A stretch of 45,280 nt of DNA from assembly GCA_025201865.1 (NCBI GenBank), contig MU602797.1:1-45280 (forward strand), in the 5' to 3' direction. The notes under the pieces are model-generated. The model did no database searches and was not told the origin of the DNA. It worked only from the letters and a program-made list of their open reading frames with translations. The position numbers and the translations under genes were made by a program. The first letter of the stretch is position 1. Each line of letters starts with the position of its first letter. Origin of the DNA: Ramicandelaber brevisporus (lineage: Eukaryota; Kickxellomycota; Ramicandelaberales; Ramicandelaberaceae). Shown here one piece after another: positions 27,748 through 36,881 of the stretch.

Positions 27748-29295
27748 ATGAACTTACTCGATCTGCCGCGCGACATACTGCTGTACTTGACAGACTTCTT
27801 TGAGTGCTTTGAAGCGTTTCCTTCTCTGGCCGTCTCCAGCCAGTTTCACGATTTATTTGCTCGTTCTGTCTGGCGTATGCTCGGTCCAAAAGCATACAAA
27901 CTGGACCCTATCACTCGTTCTGCAGCTTTTGCACGCTATGGGCATCTTGTTCGCTTGGTCATGCTACCCATGAACATTAGAATCCCTCTCTTGTACCCAC
28001 TTAACTGGCATCTGAAACTGCCGCATGTGGTTGGGTTCTGCTTCACTATCAACAACAAGCTCGGTGCTGAGTTCAGACGCCGCATATTTGTAGGCATTCG
28101 CTCGTTGGTCAACCTGCATCGCCTCACCGCATTCTTTGAGATTGAAAAGGCACCGTATACAACTGATGGACTGGCGAGTGTCATTGTGGCGCGCCATCGA
28201 GATGCGACCAAGCGCAAGTTAATTGAAGTGTCCTTGATAGTCACAGATGACTATGGTTCAGCTCCATGGGATGCCTGTGTACGGTTCTGCAAGAAACTGA
28301 AGCCGCTGAACATTGCGAAACTTGGTGTGGATGGATACCCAACCATGGATATACCCCCGCCTTCAGCGGCTCAATGCCATATTTTGGCACCATATCTGGT
28401 AAGCATTGCACCATCCACCGGAAACAATATCGGCATCTGCGCGTCTCAGCTGAATGCCCGATACTTCAATGACAAGTCGCTGGTGTTTCCAATGGTCGAA
28501 ACTCTGACTCTCACTCTTTGCTGCCATCGAATGGAAGTGTTTGATCCAAACTGCATAACACCTGAGAGATTCAGCAATCTTCAGAAGCTCTACATCCTTG
28601 AAACAGAAATTTGTGTGCATTCCGTCGAGGACCTCAGAGCTGATTGTCTGGCCATTTGCACGAGACGTTGGCCATATCTAACTCACATGATCATGTGTGC
28701 AATGATTGACCAGGCTGGCTTGGAGCGCATCTTCCGAGTGAATCCACAGCTCACGAGTTTTACTCTTATGTACCAGCACGATCGCATGCGAATGAATCGA
28801 GGCGTCAAGCATATCGTTGAAGCCACGATGAACCTGGAGCGACTGGTGCATCTCCTTCCACAGCTGCAATCTATTCACATAGTCGGTCCAGCAACTCTCC
28901 GCTTAGATTACAAGTCGCAAGCAGCATCTGATCATATTGTAGGCAGATACTTGGCTAGAGTAAAGATAGATGACTGCAGTATATCACCTGCTATACTGAT
29001 TTGGCTGCTATCGCTTCCAAAACTTAAGGAAGTGTTATTTGAGAATGTGGCACTATCCGATCCCAAGTCAGCATTGAAATTAATCAAGCGCATTCGCAAG
29101 AAACCCATTCAAAGGCGTTCACACGATTCAGTCCGCCTGGCATTCCCCGATGTTAAACTCAGTGAAGAGTGTTCCCAGGTGCTTGTTGAATGGGTGGCTG
29201 CAATGCCAACACTTCAGTATGTTTGCGAAGCAGACGCTGCTCTTCGTCAAAAGATACACCGGCGCTGCCCATATCTCGGGTTTAAATACAGTTAA
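27748..29295 (+). CDS. F-box-like leucine-rich protein, type B (right allele or paralogue)
   Basis: The product is 515 aa, the same length as the left-arm gene, and about 72% identical. The N-terminal F-box and the C-terminal block (P-I-Q-R-R-S-H ... L-V-E-W-V-A-A-M-P-T-L) are well conserved, while the leucine-rich middle is variable. Equal length without frameshifts suggests that both copies stay functional. The gene ends 46 bp from the convergent small secreted gene at 29342. The upstream region is cassette copy C. Confidence 0.8.
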   Translation: MNLLDLPRDILLYLTDFFECFEAFPSLAVSSQFHDLFARSVWRMLGPKAYKLDPITRSAAFARYGHLVRLVMLPMNIRIPLLYPLNWHLKLPHVVGFCFTINNKLGAEFRRRIFVGIRSLVNLHRLTAFFEIEKAPYTTDGLASVIVARHRDATKRKLIEVSLIVTDDYGSAPWDACVRFCKKLKPLNIAKLGVDGYPTMDIPPPSAAQCHILAPYLVSIAPSTGNNIGICASQLNARYFNDKSLVFPMVETLTLTLCCHRMEVFDPNCITPERFSNLQKLYILETEICVHSVEDLRADCLAICTRRWPYLTHMIMCAMIDQAGLERIFRVNPQLTSFTLMYQHDRMRMNRGVKHIVEATMNLERLVHLLPQLQSIHIVGPATLRLDYKSQAASDHIVGRYLARVKIDDCSISPAILIWLLSLPKLKEVLFENVALSDPKSALKLIKRIRKKPIQRRSHDSVRLAFPDVKLSEECSQVLVEWVAAMPTLQYVCEADAALRQKIHRRCPYLGFKYS

Positions 29296-29341
29296 TTTTG
29301 TTTAATTTTTAGTTATACAGTTGAAGCTAATTTAGTGTTGA

Positions 29342-29605
29342 TCAGTGATAAGTGGCGCTAACAGATGTTGGTGTGTGTATGAACACAGACAGCCTGGCTT
29401 TGATACTGAGGACTCTCTCCTCACTCTCTGCAACTTCGTAGTCATGCAGGCAGATACTACGCTGACGGATGCATACGCTTTGTGGCTGCGATATGAGACA
29501 AGTCTGATAGGTGCTGGTGCATCTAATGTAACACGTTGGGTTCTGGGCTACAGCGACCAATGCAACGAACACAGCTGCAAGCAAGATGAAAGTAGTAGAT
29601 TTCAT
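29342..29605 (-). CDS. Small secreted peptide, right-arm copy with extended C-terminus
   Basis: The product is 87 aa with a signal peptide almost the same as at 8863-9048 (M-K-S-T-T-F-I-L-L-A). It has five cysteines, but the last two of the left copy are lost: a one-base difference shifts the frame after C-L-H-D and adds 26 residues without cysteines. Either copy could be the altered one. It is convergent with F-box B and divergent from F-box A. Confidence 0.5.
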   Translation of the reverse strand: MKSTTFILLAAVFVALVAVAQNPTCYIRCTSTYQTCLISQPQSVCIRQRSICLHDYEVAESEERVLSIKARLSVFIHTPTSVSATYH

Positions 29606-29743
29606 TTGTGAATAACGTATCCGAGTGTTGATGCCAATGGCTGGTTAACTTACATTTAATATGGTTGCTAATTTACGAAACAAACAAACAAGCCATTAAT
29701 TATTAATCTCTCTCTTCGTGCTCATCAGTCATCAGTCATCACG

Positions 29744-31386
29744 ATGGGCAAGAAGATTACAACGGGAAGGCGTTCGGCAGTGACAACGGCAGCGTCTTCG
29801 TCAAAGCTGCTGCTCTTTACCAGCGGCTTCCGACTGTTCAGTCTACCCGAGGAGCTCATCGAACTTGTGCTTGATCACTGCTCTAGTCACTCACTGGACA
29901 ATTTCCACGTCGTATGTGGTGACATTCCAGTGTACCTGCGCTCACGATACAAGCGTTTCAGAGTGAGCGCTTCGTTCGTGAGTGACTCTACCTTGTACCG
30001 ACGTGCTTCAGTGTTTGGCCGATATGTACGACACCTTTGCTTGCTGGACATGTCAAAATGCTCTAGTCTTAACGTGGCAGCTGTGTTCTCGAATGTGAAG
30101 ATTCTCGAGGTCTACGTTGCATCGTGTCCACATGTGGTGATTAGCGAGCATCTCGGCATGATGCGACATCTAAGGCGAGTGATTCTACACCCATTTAACA
30201 CACTTGCTTCCAAGTACAGAGCTCTGGTGAACTGGATCAACGACCCTACGAGAAGCGGCCATGTACAAGATATTGTCTGGCTCGATAGATCGTATAGTAG
30301 CGACGAATATGTTATTACATGTAAAGTTATGAGTATGATTCATGATTGCATCGCATTCGACTCATACTTGCTCTTCCATATGAGGAGGTGAATTCACCGG
30401 TTGAACCGCAGTTTATACCAATACTCACTAAACTGTTGCTATGGGATGGATACAGACGAAGATGTGTAGTTGCGAAACTTGGAGCAGTTATTGGCGCTGT
30501 ACAGCAAATGACCATCTATCCGTGTTTGCGTGAACTCCAGCTCAGCGTTTGCTGTCGCAACACCGAGACTTTTGACTTTACATCCATTGCTCCAGCTAGG
30601 TTTCCAAGTCTTGAAAAGATGGATTTAACAGTGAGTGACATGGGCTGTGGCAACATTGCAAAGTATGGCTATGCAACGGATGACATCTTCTCTATTCGTT
30701 GGCCCAGCATCACTCAGCTTGCACTCAGAATGTCGTATATGCGGCTGGAGCCAGTAGTGGTGATTCTCAAGGCACTGCCTAATTTGACCAGTTTGCATCT
30801 GCAAGTTTCATCGGCATCGTCGCCTGTCAATGTAGCTGATATCGTGCCATACTTGCCTCGTGCTCGCGATCTTTGTATAGCTGCCGTCAACTTTAACTAT
30901 TCTCCAATATCAACATCATCATCAACATCAGCATCAGCGTCAACTTCAACATCAACTCATTCATTGACAAACGGCTCTCGATTGCGTCAATACCCACCAC
31001 TGCAGCCACTGCAGCTGGCACAGAGACTTGGTAGCACATCAGTGAGCCAGTGTCTTCGTTCAGTGAAATTTGTCGGATCCTACAGGGTGGCAGCAACTCT
31101 TCAGTTTGTGATGGACACACCCGGAATTCGAGTAGTAAAGTACTCCAATTGTTACTGGAAACCAAGCGACCTAAAGGGCATTCATCCTTCGCTACTGTCA
31201 ACGGTATGTGTGCTGTCCGTCGAATACGAGGGACAGAAATCTTCCACAGCCGAGGCATTCTTTGCGCTCGTCTCACTGTTTCCCAATTTGACCACTATAC
31301 ACATACCAGGATATTCACAAGATGTGATCACAAAGTTGCAATCCATGTATCCTCGCATTGAAGTCTATAATGTTCAAATTCTGTAA
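29744..31386 (+). pseudogene. F-box type A, right-arm copy with frameshift
   Basis: The N-terminal part (from ATG 29744) matches the intact left-arm gene. A T is missing in the run at 30346-30347 compared with the left copy (ATTG against ATTTG), and the frame leaves the family sequence after about residue 200, stopping at 30391. The remaining 345 residues continue in another frame to 31386. About 20 further residue changes separate the copies. This could be a genuine pseudogene or a sequencing error, though the added divergence favours a real difference. Confidence 0.75.
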
Positions 31387-31573
31387 ATTTGTTTTTTTTT
31401 ATTAAACAAGCGGTGTATTCAATACGAGAGGATATTTATTTTTCATTTTTCATTTTTCATTTTCAGCGTTGTTTTTTTGAGTGAGTACAGCAGTGTAAGT
31501 TGATCTGGCGGATTTGCGCATCTAAAAAGAAGAAAAGAAAAGAAAAGACACTTATATACATACACATATACGG

Positions 31574-33574
31574 ATGGTTCCAAAACAGCACAAGTCGAAG
31601 CGGCAGTCAGCATCTCGCCGCTACAAGAACGAAAAGAACGCGCGCGAAGCTCGTCGCAAAGCCCGCAAGGAGGCTCGCAAGAACCCTAATCTCCATCAGT
31701 CGAAAAAGCACAAGGATCCGGGTATTCCATCCCTGCTTCCATTCAAGGACAAGATTCTCGAGCAAGCCCAGAAGAACAAGCGACAGGTTGAGGAAATGCG
31801 GGAGCGTCAAAAGAATCAGCGTCTGCAGTTGGCAAATCAAAATCGTGGATTGGCGAGCAATTCGAATTCGATTGCAGAGATGGCCAAGCGGGCTACTGCA
31901 GCTGGTGCGGCATTTGACAAGGATGAGGCAGCGAGATTAGCAGCACTGGATTCGTTTGCAATGGGAGCGGAAACCGAGGGAGCAACGAGTGGACGCAAGG
32001 ATAACTCGCGTCGTGCGTACTATCGTGAATTCAACAAGGTGCTTGAGAGTGCGGATGTGATTATTCAGGTCTTGGATGCACGCGATCCACTGGGTTGCCG
32101 TGCACGCGAGATTGAGAAGATGGTTGTCGACAGTGGAACAAACAAGCGTCTGGTTTTGTTGCTCAACAAGAGTGACTTGGTACCGCGCGAGGCTCTCGAG
32201 GGCTGGCTGCGTCATTTGCGTAACGAGTTCCCGACTATTGCATTCAAGGCATCCACTCAGCAGCAGCGCAGCAATCTTGGTCACGCCGGCAGTGGTTCAG
32301 CTGTGAATGCCTCCGACGCCATGATGCAGGGCAGCGAGTGTGTTGGTGCTGATACATTGATCAAGCTGCTCAAGAACTACTCTCGTTCTCTCAACATGAA
32401 GACCAGCGTCACTGTCGGCATTATTGGTTTCCCAAATGTCGGCAAATCCAGTGTGATCAACTCGCTGAAGCGTGCCAAGGTCTGTCAAGTCGCTGCCACT
32501 CCAGGCGCCACCAAAGTTGCCCAGGAAATCATTCTCGACAAGAACATCAAGCTCATTGACTGCCCCGGTATTGTGTTTGCTCGCAGCGATGGCGTCGACA
32601 AGCGCACAGCTGCCGAAATCATGCTGCGCAACTGCGTCAAGGTTGAGCTGCTGCAAGATCCAGTGGCTCCAGTCGACATCATTGTGTCTCGCTGTGATCC
32701 AGAGCAGCTGAGCAAGTTCTACTCAGTTCCAGCGTTCCTTAACACAACGTCGTTCTTGGCTGAGCTGGCTCGCAAGCGCGGTCGCTTGATCCGTGGTGGC
32801 GTGCCAAACATTTACGAGGCAGCTCGTGTCATCTTGAACGACTGGAACACTGGTCGCATCTCGTACTACACTCTGCCGCCATCCGCCGGTTCGACCAAGC
32901 TGGAGGCCAAGGTTGAGCAGACGACGTTTGTCAACACTTGGAGCAAGGAGTTTGACATTGACGCACTGCTGTCTGAGAATGGCGGCGCTGCTGACAAGCT
33001 GGTGCTGGACTCGACCAAGGCTACCAAGGAATTCAAGAACAGTTTCAAGATGGCATCGGGCAGCGTTTTGGATGCTACCATCGACAACGGCATGGACGAG
33101 CTGAGCAGCGATGAGGACATGGATGGAGCGGATTACGATTCTGATGAGATGGACAGCGACATGGATGACGACGATGATTCCGATGACATGGACGAGGATG
33201 ACTCTGATGCAATGGATGAATCTGACGATGATGAAGATGCCCCAGCACCGAACAAGACGGTTGTCCAGTTCAAGCAGAAGGGCGGCAAGAGTCAGGCTGA
33301 CAATTACAAGACTGCCAAGGCCAAGGTGTCGACTGCCGAAGCCGCAGCCAACAAGACTGTTGATCTGCGCGATGTGCAAAAGAAGGCTGCCAAGAAGCAG
33401 CAAAAGGAGGATCGCAGACACGCCGCATGGGCTGCATCTCGTATGGATATTGGCGGCAACGGCAATGCCGAAGATGATGGCAGCGATGACCCAGATACCG
33501 ATTACAACTTCAAGAAATATCTCGGCAAGAAGTCATCCGGCCGCGGCGTTGACAAGGATGTTGATATGGAGTAA
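31574..33574 (+). CDS. NUG1: NUG1/nucleostemin-family nucleolar GTPase (copy 2)
   Basis: This is the mirror copy of 4901-6901, with the same 666-aa product: basic N-terminal coil, permuted G4-G1-G3 motifs and acidic C-terminal region. The DNA differs only by rare SNPs (for example one in the codon series for D-P-G-I-P near 31722) and by one A in the upstream purine run near 31540. Two identical copies of a normally single-copy essential gene are unexpected, and point to a very recent duplication or two alleles in one scaffold. Confidence 0.95.
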   Translation: MVPKQHKSKRQSASRRYKNEKNAREARRKARKEARKNPNLHQSKKHKDPGIPSLLPFKDKILEQAQKNKRQVEEMRERQKNQRLQLANQNRGLASNSNSIAEMAKRATAAGAAFDKDEAARLAALDSFAMGAETEGATSGRKDNSRRAYYREFNKVLESADVIIQVLDARDPLGCRAREIEKMVVDSGTNKRLVLLLNKSDLVPREALEGWLRHLRNEFPTIAFKASTQQQRSNLGHAGSGSAVNASDAMMQGSECVGADTLIKLLKNYSRSLNMKTSVTVGIIGFPNVGKSSVINSLKRAKVCQVAATPGATKVAQEIILDKNIKLIDCPGIVFARSDGVDKRTAAEIMLRNCVKVELLQDPVAPVDIIVSRCDPEQLSKFYSVPAFLNTTSFLAELARKRGRLIRGGVPNIYEAARVILNDWNTGRISYYTLPPSAGSTKLEAKVEQTTFVNTWSKEFDIDALLSENGGAADKLVLDSTKATKEFKNSFKMASGSVLDATIDNGMDELSSDEDMDGADYDSDEMDSDMDDDDDSDDMDEDDSDAMDESDDDEDAPAPNKTVVQFKQKGGKSQADNYKTAKAKVSTAEAAANKTVDLRDVQKKAAKKQQKEDRRHAAWAASRMDIGGNGNAEDDGSDDPDTDYNFKKYLGKKSSGRGVDKDVDME

Positions 33575-33905
33575 ACTTACAACTATTCTTTTTTTAATAA
33601 CTCATTTCTTTTTTCTGTAACTCAACTGTTCCTGAACGCCACATTTGTGTGTATGAATGAGTGAATGAGTGAATGAGTGACAGAGACAGAGAGTGTGTTT
33701 GTGTGTGAGTGTGTTTGTGTGGGAAGTTTGTTGAGAATTGGACGGGGAAGTAGAGTAGAGGCGGCGCCACTCATGTGTTCAGTTTTGTGTTCAATTTTGT
33801 GTTGACTCGGTGTCCCCGACCCGACATGATGAGTGATGGCGATCGACTCACCAAACCGCTACAGTAGTAGCAACAGTGTGAGTAAACAATATGCTCTTTT
33901 TTGGT

Positions 33906-33968
33906 CAGGAGGTAATGCCGAAAACATTGAATGTTTCGGCTGTCATCGTCGTCGACTGTGACCTCCTG
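33906..33968. repeat. Nested inverted repeat, right-arm copy
   Basis: The outer pair CAGGAGGT/ACCTCCTG (33906-33913, 33961-33968) encloses the hairpin at 33917-33940. It is the same as the structure at 4506-4570, in the 748-bp NUG1 to Kar9-like interval, which also has (GTT)n near 34021-34042 and no gene. Confidence 0.6.
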
Positions 33969-34322
33969 GCTCTGGTTTGAGCGCTCTTACTGCTGTCCTT
34001 CTTGTTGTTCCTGTCTTGTTTTGTTGTTGTTGTTGTTGTTGTTATTGACAGTTTCCCTTATCAATGTCAAAAGTCACCCCCTTGCATTAAAGACCATTGA
34101 TCTCCTCCGAAAAACAGCGGACTGGAGAAGCAGCAAAACATCGAGTAAACTCAACTTCCCTTTTTTCTGTCACTGGATTCTGTTGTGTTTACTCTTTTGG
34201 TTCTCTTTCCCTGGTCTCCCCCAAAAACACTTCTTTTCTTGCAAGTCGAGTCTGCCTTCATTGTTTCCATACACAATTACATTTTTATTTTTTTGAACAA
34301 ATACTACAGCCGACCAATATCC

Positions 34323-36707
34323 ATGCAGAAAGAGCAGCAGAAAGAGCAGCAATTGATGACCAAAACGGCAGTGGCGACATCGATAGTGCTGCCACAGCCA
34401 CCTGTCATTACCACAGATGCAGTGGCCGATTCCACCTCTTTAACAGCATGGCTCAATCACTTTGACAGCAGTGTTCGTCAAGCCGATATTTGGCTCTCCT
34501 CCATCTGCTCACACCTTCAACAGCAGCAACAGCATAAACAGCAGCAGCAGCAACAAGCTTCCAGTACCAATTCTGCGGCTAATGGCAGTGATGCTACAGC
34601 GATAGATGACGTTGAATCAAAGTTGCGTGGATTTGGTTCGTCGGTACATGTGATCAAAGCTCTGAGCTCTCGTATTCGTTCCTTGTTTACAGCTTCACAG
34701 TCATTGGATGGCACTGATGAAGTCGCTGGCGATGGATTTGAGGGTGAGCGAGTTCGAGTGCAAGTGCCCCGTCGACTTGAGAATATGCTGACGAGCTGGG
34801 CAAATGCATGGGCGATGCTGCATCACGTCAAAGCCAGTGTTGCAAATGAGAAGACTAAGCACGACTTGACAATGTGTTTGGAGCGTGCTGCAGATGATGT
34901 CCAGAATGTGGCGCAAGCAATCTGCAAGCTCGATGCACGATGGAAGAAGCGAGTTGTGGCGTTTGATCAGCATTTTGAGACGACAATGAACAGTCTGCGG
35001 GCAGACAGTAAGAGAGCATCAGTTGCAGCTGCAGCCACTTCTACAACAACAACAGCAATAGCAATAGTAGCAGCAACAGTGAATGTTACTCCTACAACAG
35101 GAAACAAATCACCAAGCTCAATGCGTGGGAACACAGCACCAATGTATCTCGATGGCAAGCATTCAGCTGAGCAGATTCTGGCCATCTCATCAGCTGCACT
35201 CCACGAGAGTCAGCAGGCTACAGCAGCAGCACTTGGAGATGATGGATCGTCATGGAATCGCAAAGTGACTGATTTGGGAGTGTGGCTCGGCATATTGTGG
35301 CGGCGTATCTTGCGAGCATTCCCAAATGCCAGCCATTCTCTGCGCACGCGTATTGACCATGTGCAGCGACAATTTGATGCACTGCCGAGTGAGCTGGCTA
35401 GTGTTCAGCAACGAGTGCGTGATGCGAAGGCACTCATCAGCTGCGGTAGTCAGCTGTTGGTTTTGCAGATTCACACATTGCGAGCCAACATTCTTGTATC
35501 GACTCATCGCTGCTACCCTCCAGTGGTTGCATCCAAGTACCGCAGCGAGATCCTCAATGCAGTCGAAGAGTTAATGAGTGCAATCCGCTCCGCTCTTCAA
35601 ATGCAACAATATCAACAGCAACAACTCATTGATTGCTTCGAGCGTATCGAACAAGAATGGCACGATTTGCGCATAAAACTGCAGTCAGTCAGCCGGGTTG
35701 ATTCTAGCTCTCCATTCATCTCACGGATTCCTCGCCCACGTACCTCAACTCACACCACGTTTGGTGCACTTTCTGATACTGAATCTGTCAACTCAGCCAA
35801 GCTCAGACATGCATACACTGTCATTCACAAACAGCAACAGCACCAACACAACCAAAAGCAGTCTCAAATGTCACCACGAACAGTCACTCCGCCATCATCA
35901 TCAGGTACATCATCTCCAGCTCAGTCATCTCCACAGCCTGAACGCCACAATCTCTCGCCATCTCAGCATCCCTCAGCCTCTCCACTGGCACTCGCAATGG
36001 TATCTCCACCAATGCACTTTTACCGACCAGATTCATGCTTGGGCGACGGTAAACACGATTCTCCACTTCCACCTTTGCTGGCACAAATGTCTCCATTCCA
36101 GTCGCAGAACGAGAAATCACTCGATCCGCCTTCATTCTCCACAGTCATATCCACTCCAGCACCAGGCTCTCGTCTCAGCAGCTTTACATCTTCAGATATT
36201 CTCAGCTCAACAGTGAGCAGAGGCCGTGGACTCTCTTGTCCCGGTGGTGCTCGCGCTCCTCCAAAGAGACGGATGCCAATTCCGTTCAACAAACCGTCTC
36301 CTCCATCTCCACCATCTTTACCATCTCCATCAGCTCCACCAAGGCATACACGTGCAACAACAGCATCAACCGCAGTCTCTGAGCAGCTGCAACCACAACG
36401 GTACTCTCAGCTAGTTTCTCCAGATTTGGCGCCACTCATTTTCCGCAGCCACTCGCTTGCCATGGATGGTACTCGGATGCTTTCTCAGCAGCAGCCCGTG
36501 CTGCTCTTTCCTCATCTCCCTGTGCCTCCTCCAGCTCCAGCAGCTAGCTTGCAGCGTAAACAGCCCACTGCAGCATCGTCCGCGGCCGATCTTGGTACTT
36601 CTCCATCAAGCAAGAAAAAAGCTACGTCATGGCTTGCCAAAGTTGCACGTCGCACATCATTCCTGACCGCGTCCTATACACATCTCACCTCTTCTTCTTC
36701 CTCTTAA
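34323..36707 (+). CDS. Kar9-like, SxIP-containing cytoskeletal protein (copy 2)
   Basis: The 794-aa product equals that of 1765-4149. The SxIP motif (S-R-I-P) is at residues 467-470, encoded at 35721-35732, in a Ser/Pro/basic setting that favours EB1 binding. Helical N-terminal half, Gln-rich inserts near 64-78 and 415-430, and a long Ser/Pro tail ending in a basic Lys/Arg segment. ATG 34323 is used because the frame further upstream starts only with GTG. Known Kar9 proteins link microtubule plus ends to actin-based transport for spindle orientation; this role is inferred here. Confidence 0.6.
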   Translation: MQKEQQKEQQLMTKTAVATSIVLPQPPVITTDAVADSTSLTAWLNHFDSSVRQADIWLSSICSHLQQQQQHKQQQQQQASSTNSAANGSDATAIDDVESKLRGFGSSVHVIKALSSRIRSLFTASQSLDGTDEVAGDGFEGERVRVQVPRRLENMLTSWANAWAMLHHVKASVANEKTKHDLTMCLERAADDVQNVAQAICKLDARWKKRVVAFDQHFETTMNSLRADSKRASVAAAATSTTTTAIAIVAATVNVTPTTGNKSPSSMRGNTAPMYLDGKHSAEQILAISSAALHESQQATAAALGDDGSSWNRKVTDLGVWLGILWRRILRAFPNASHSLRTRIDHVQRQFDALPSELASVQQRVRDAKALISCGSQLLVLQIHTLRANILVSTHRCYPPVVASKYRSEILNAVEELMSAIRSALQMQQYQQQQLIDCFERIEQEWHDLRIKLQSVSRVDSSSPFISRIPRPRTSTHTTFGALSDTESVNSAKLRHAYTVIHKQQQHQHNQKQSQMSPRTVTPPSSSGTSSPAQSSPQPERHNLSPSQHPSASPLALAMVSPPMHFYRPDSCLGDGKHDSPLPPLLAQMSPFQSQNEKSLDPPSFSTVISTPAPGSRLSSFTSSDILSSTVSRGRGLSCPGGARAPPKRRMPIPFNKPSPPSPPSLPSPSAPPRHTRATTASTAVSEQLQPQRYSQLVSPDLAPLIFRSHSLAMDGTRMLSQQQPVLLFPHLPVPPPAPAASLQRKQPTAASSAADLGTSPSSKKKATSWLAKVARRTSFLTASYTHLTSSSSS

Positions 36708-36881
36708 ATACTCTCTCTCCCATTCCCTCTCTTTCACTACGTTCTTCATACCCGCTTCCATTCCATTCCACTCTTCTCGTGTTGTATACTTTTCCCTCTC
36801 TTTTTCTTTGAGCATTTTTCTCTCTTTTTTCTTTTGTGCTTTTGCTGTGTGGAGAAATCTAAACACACCAACTTTTGTAAG

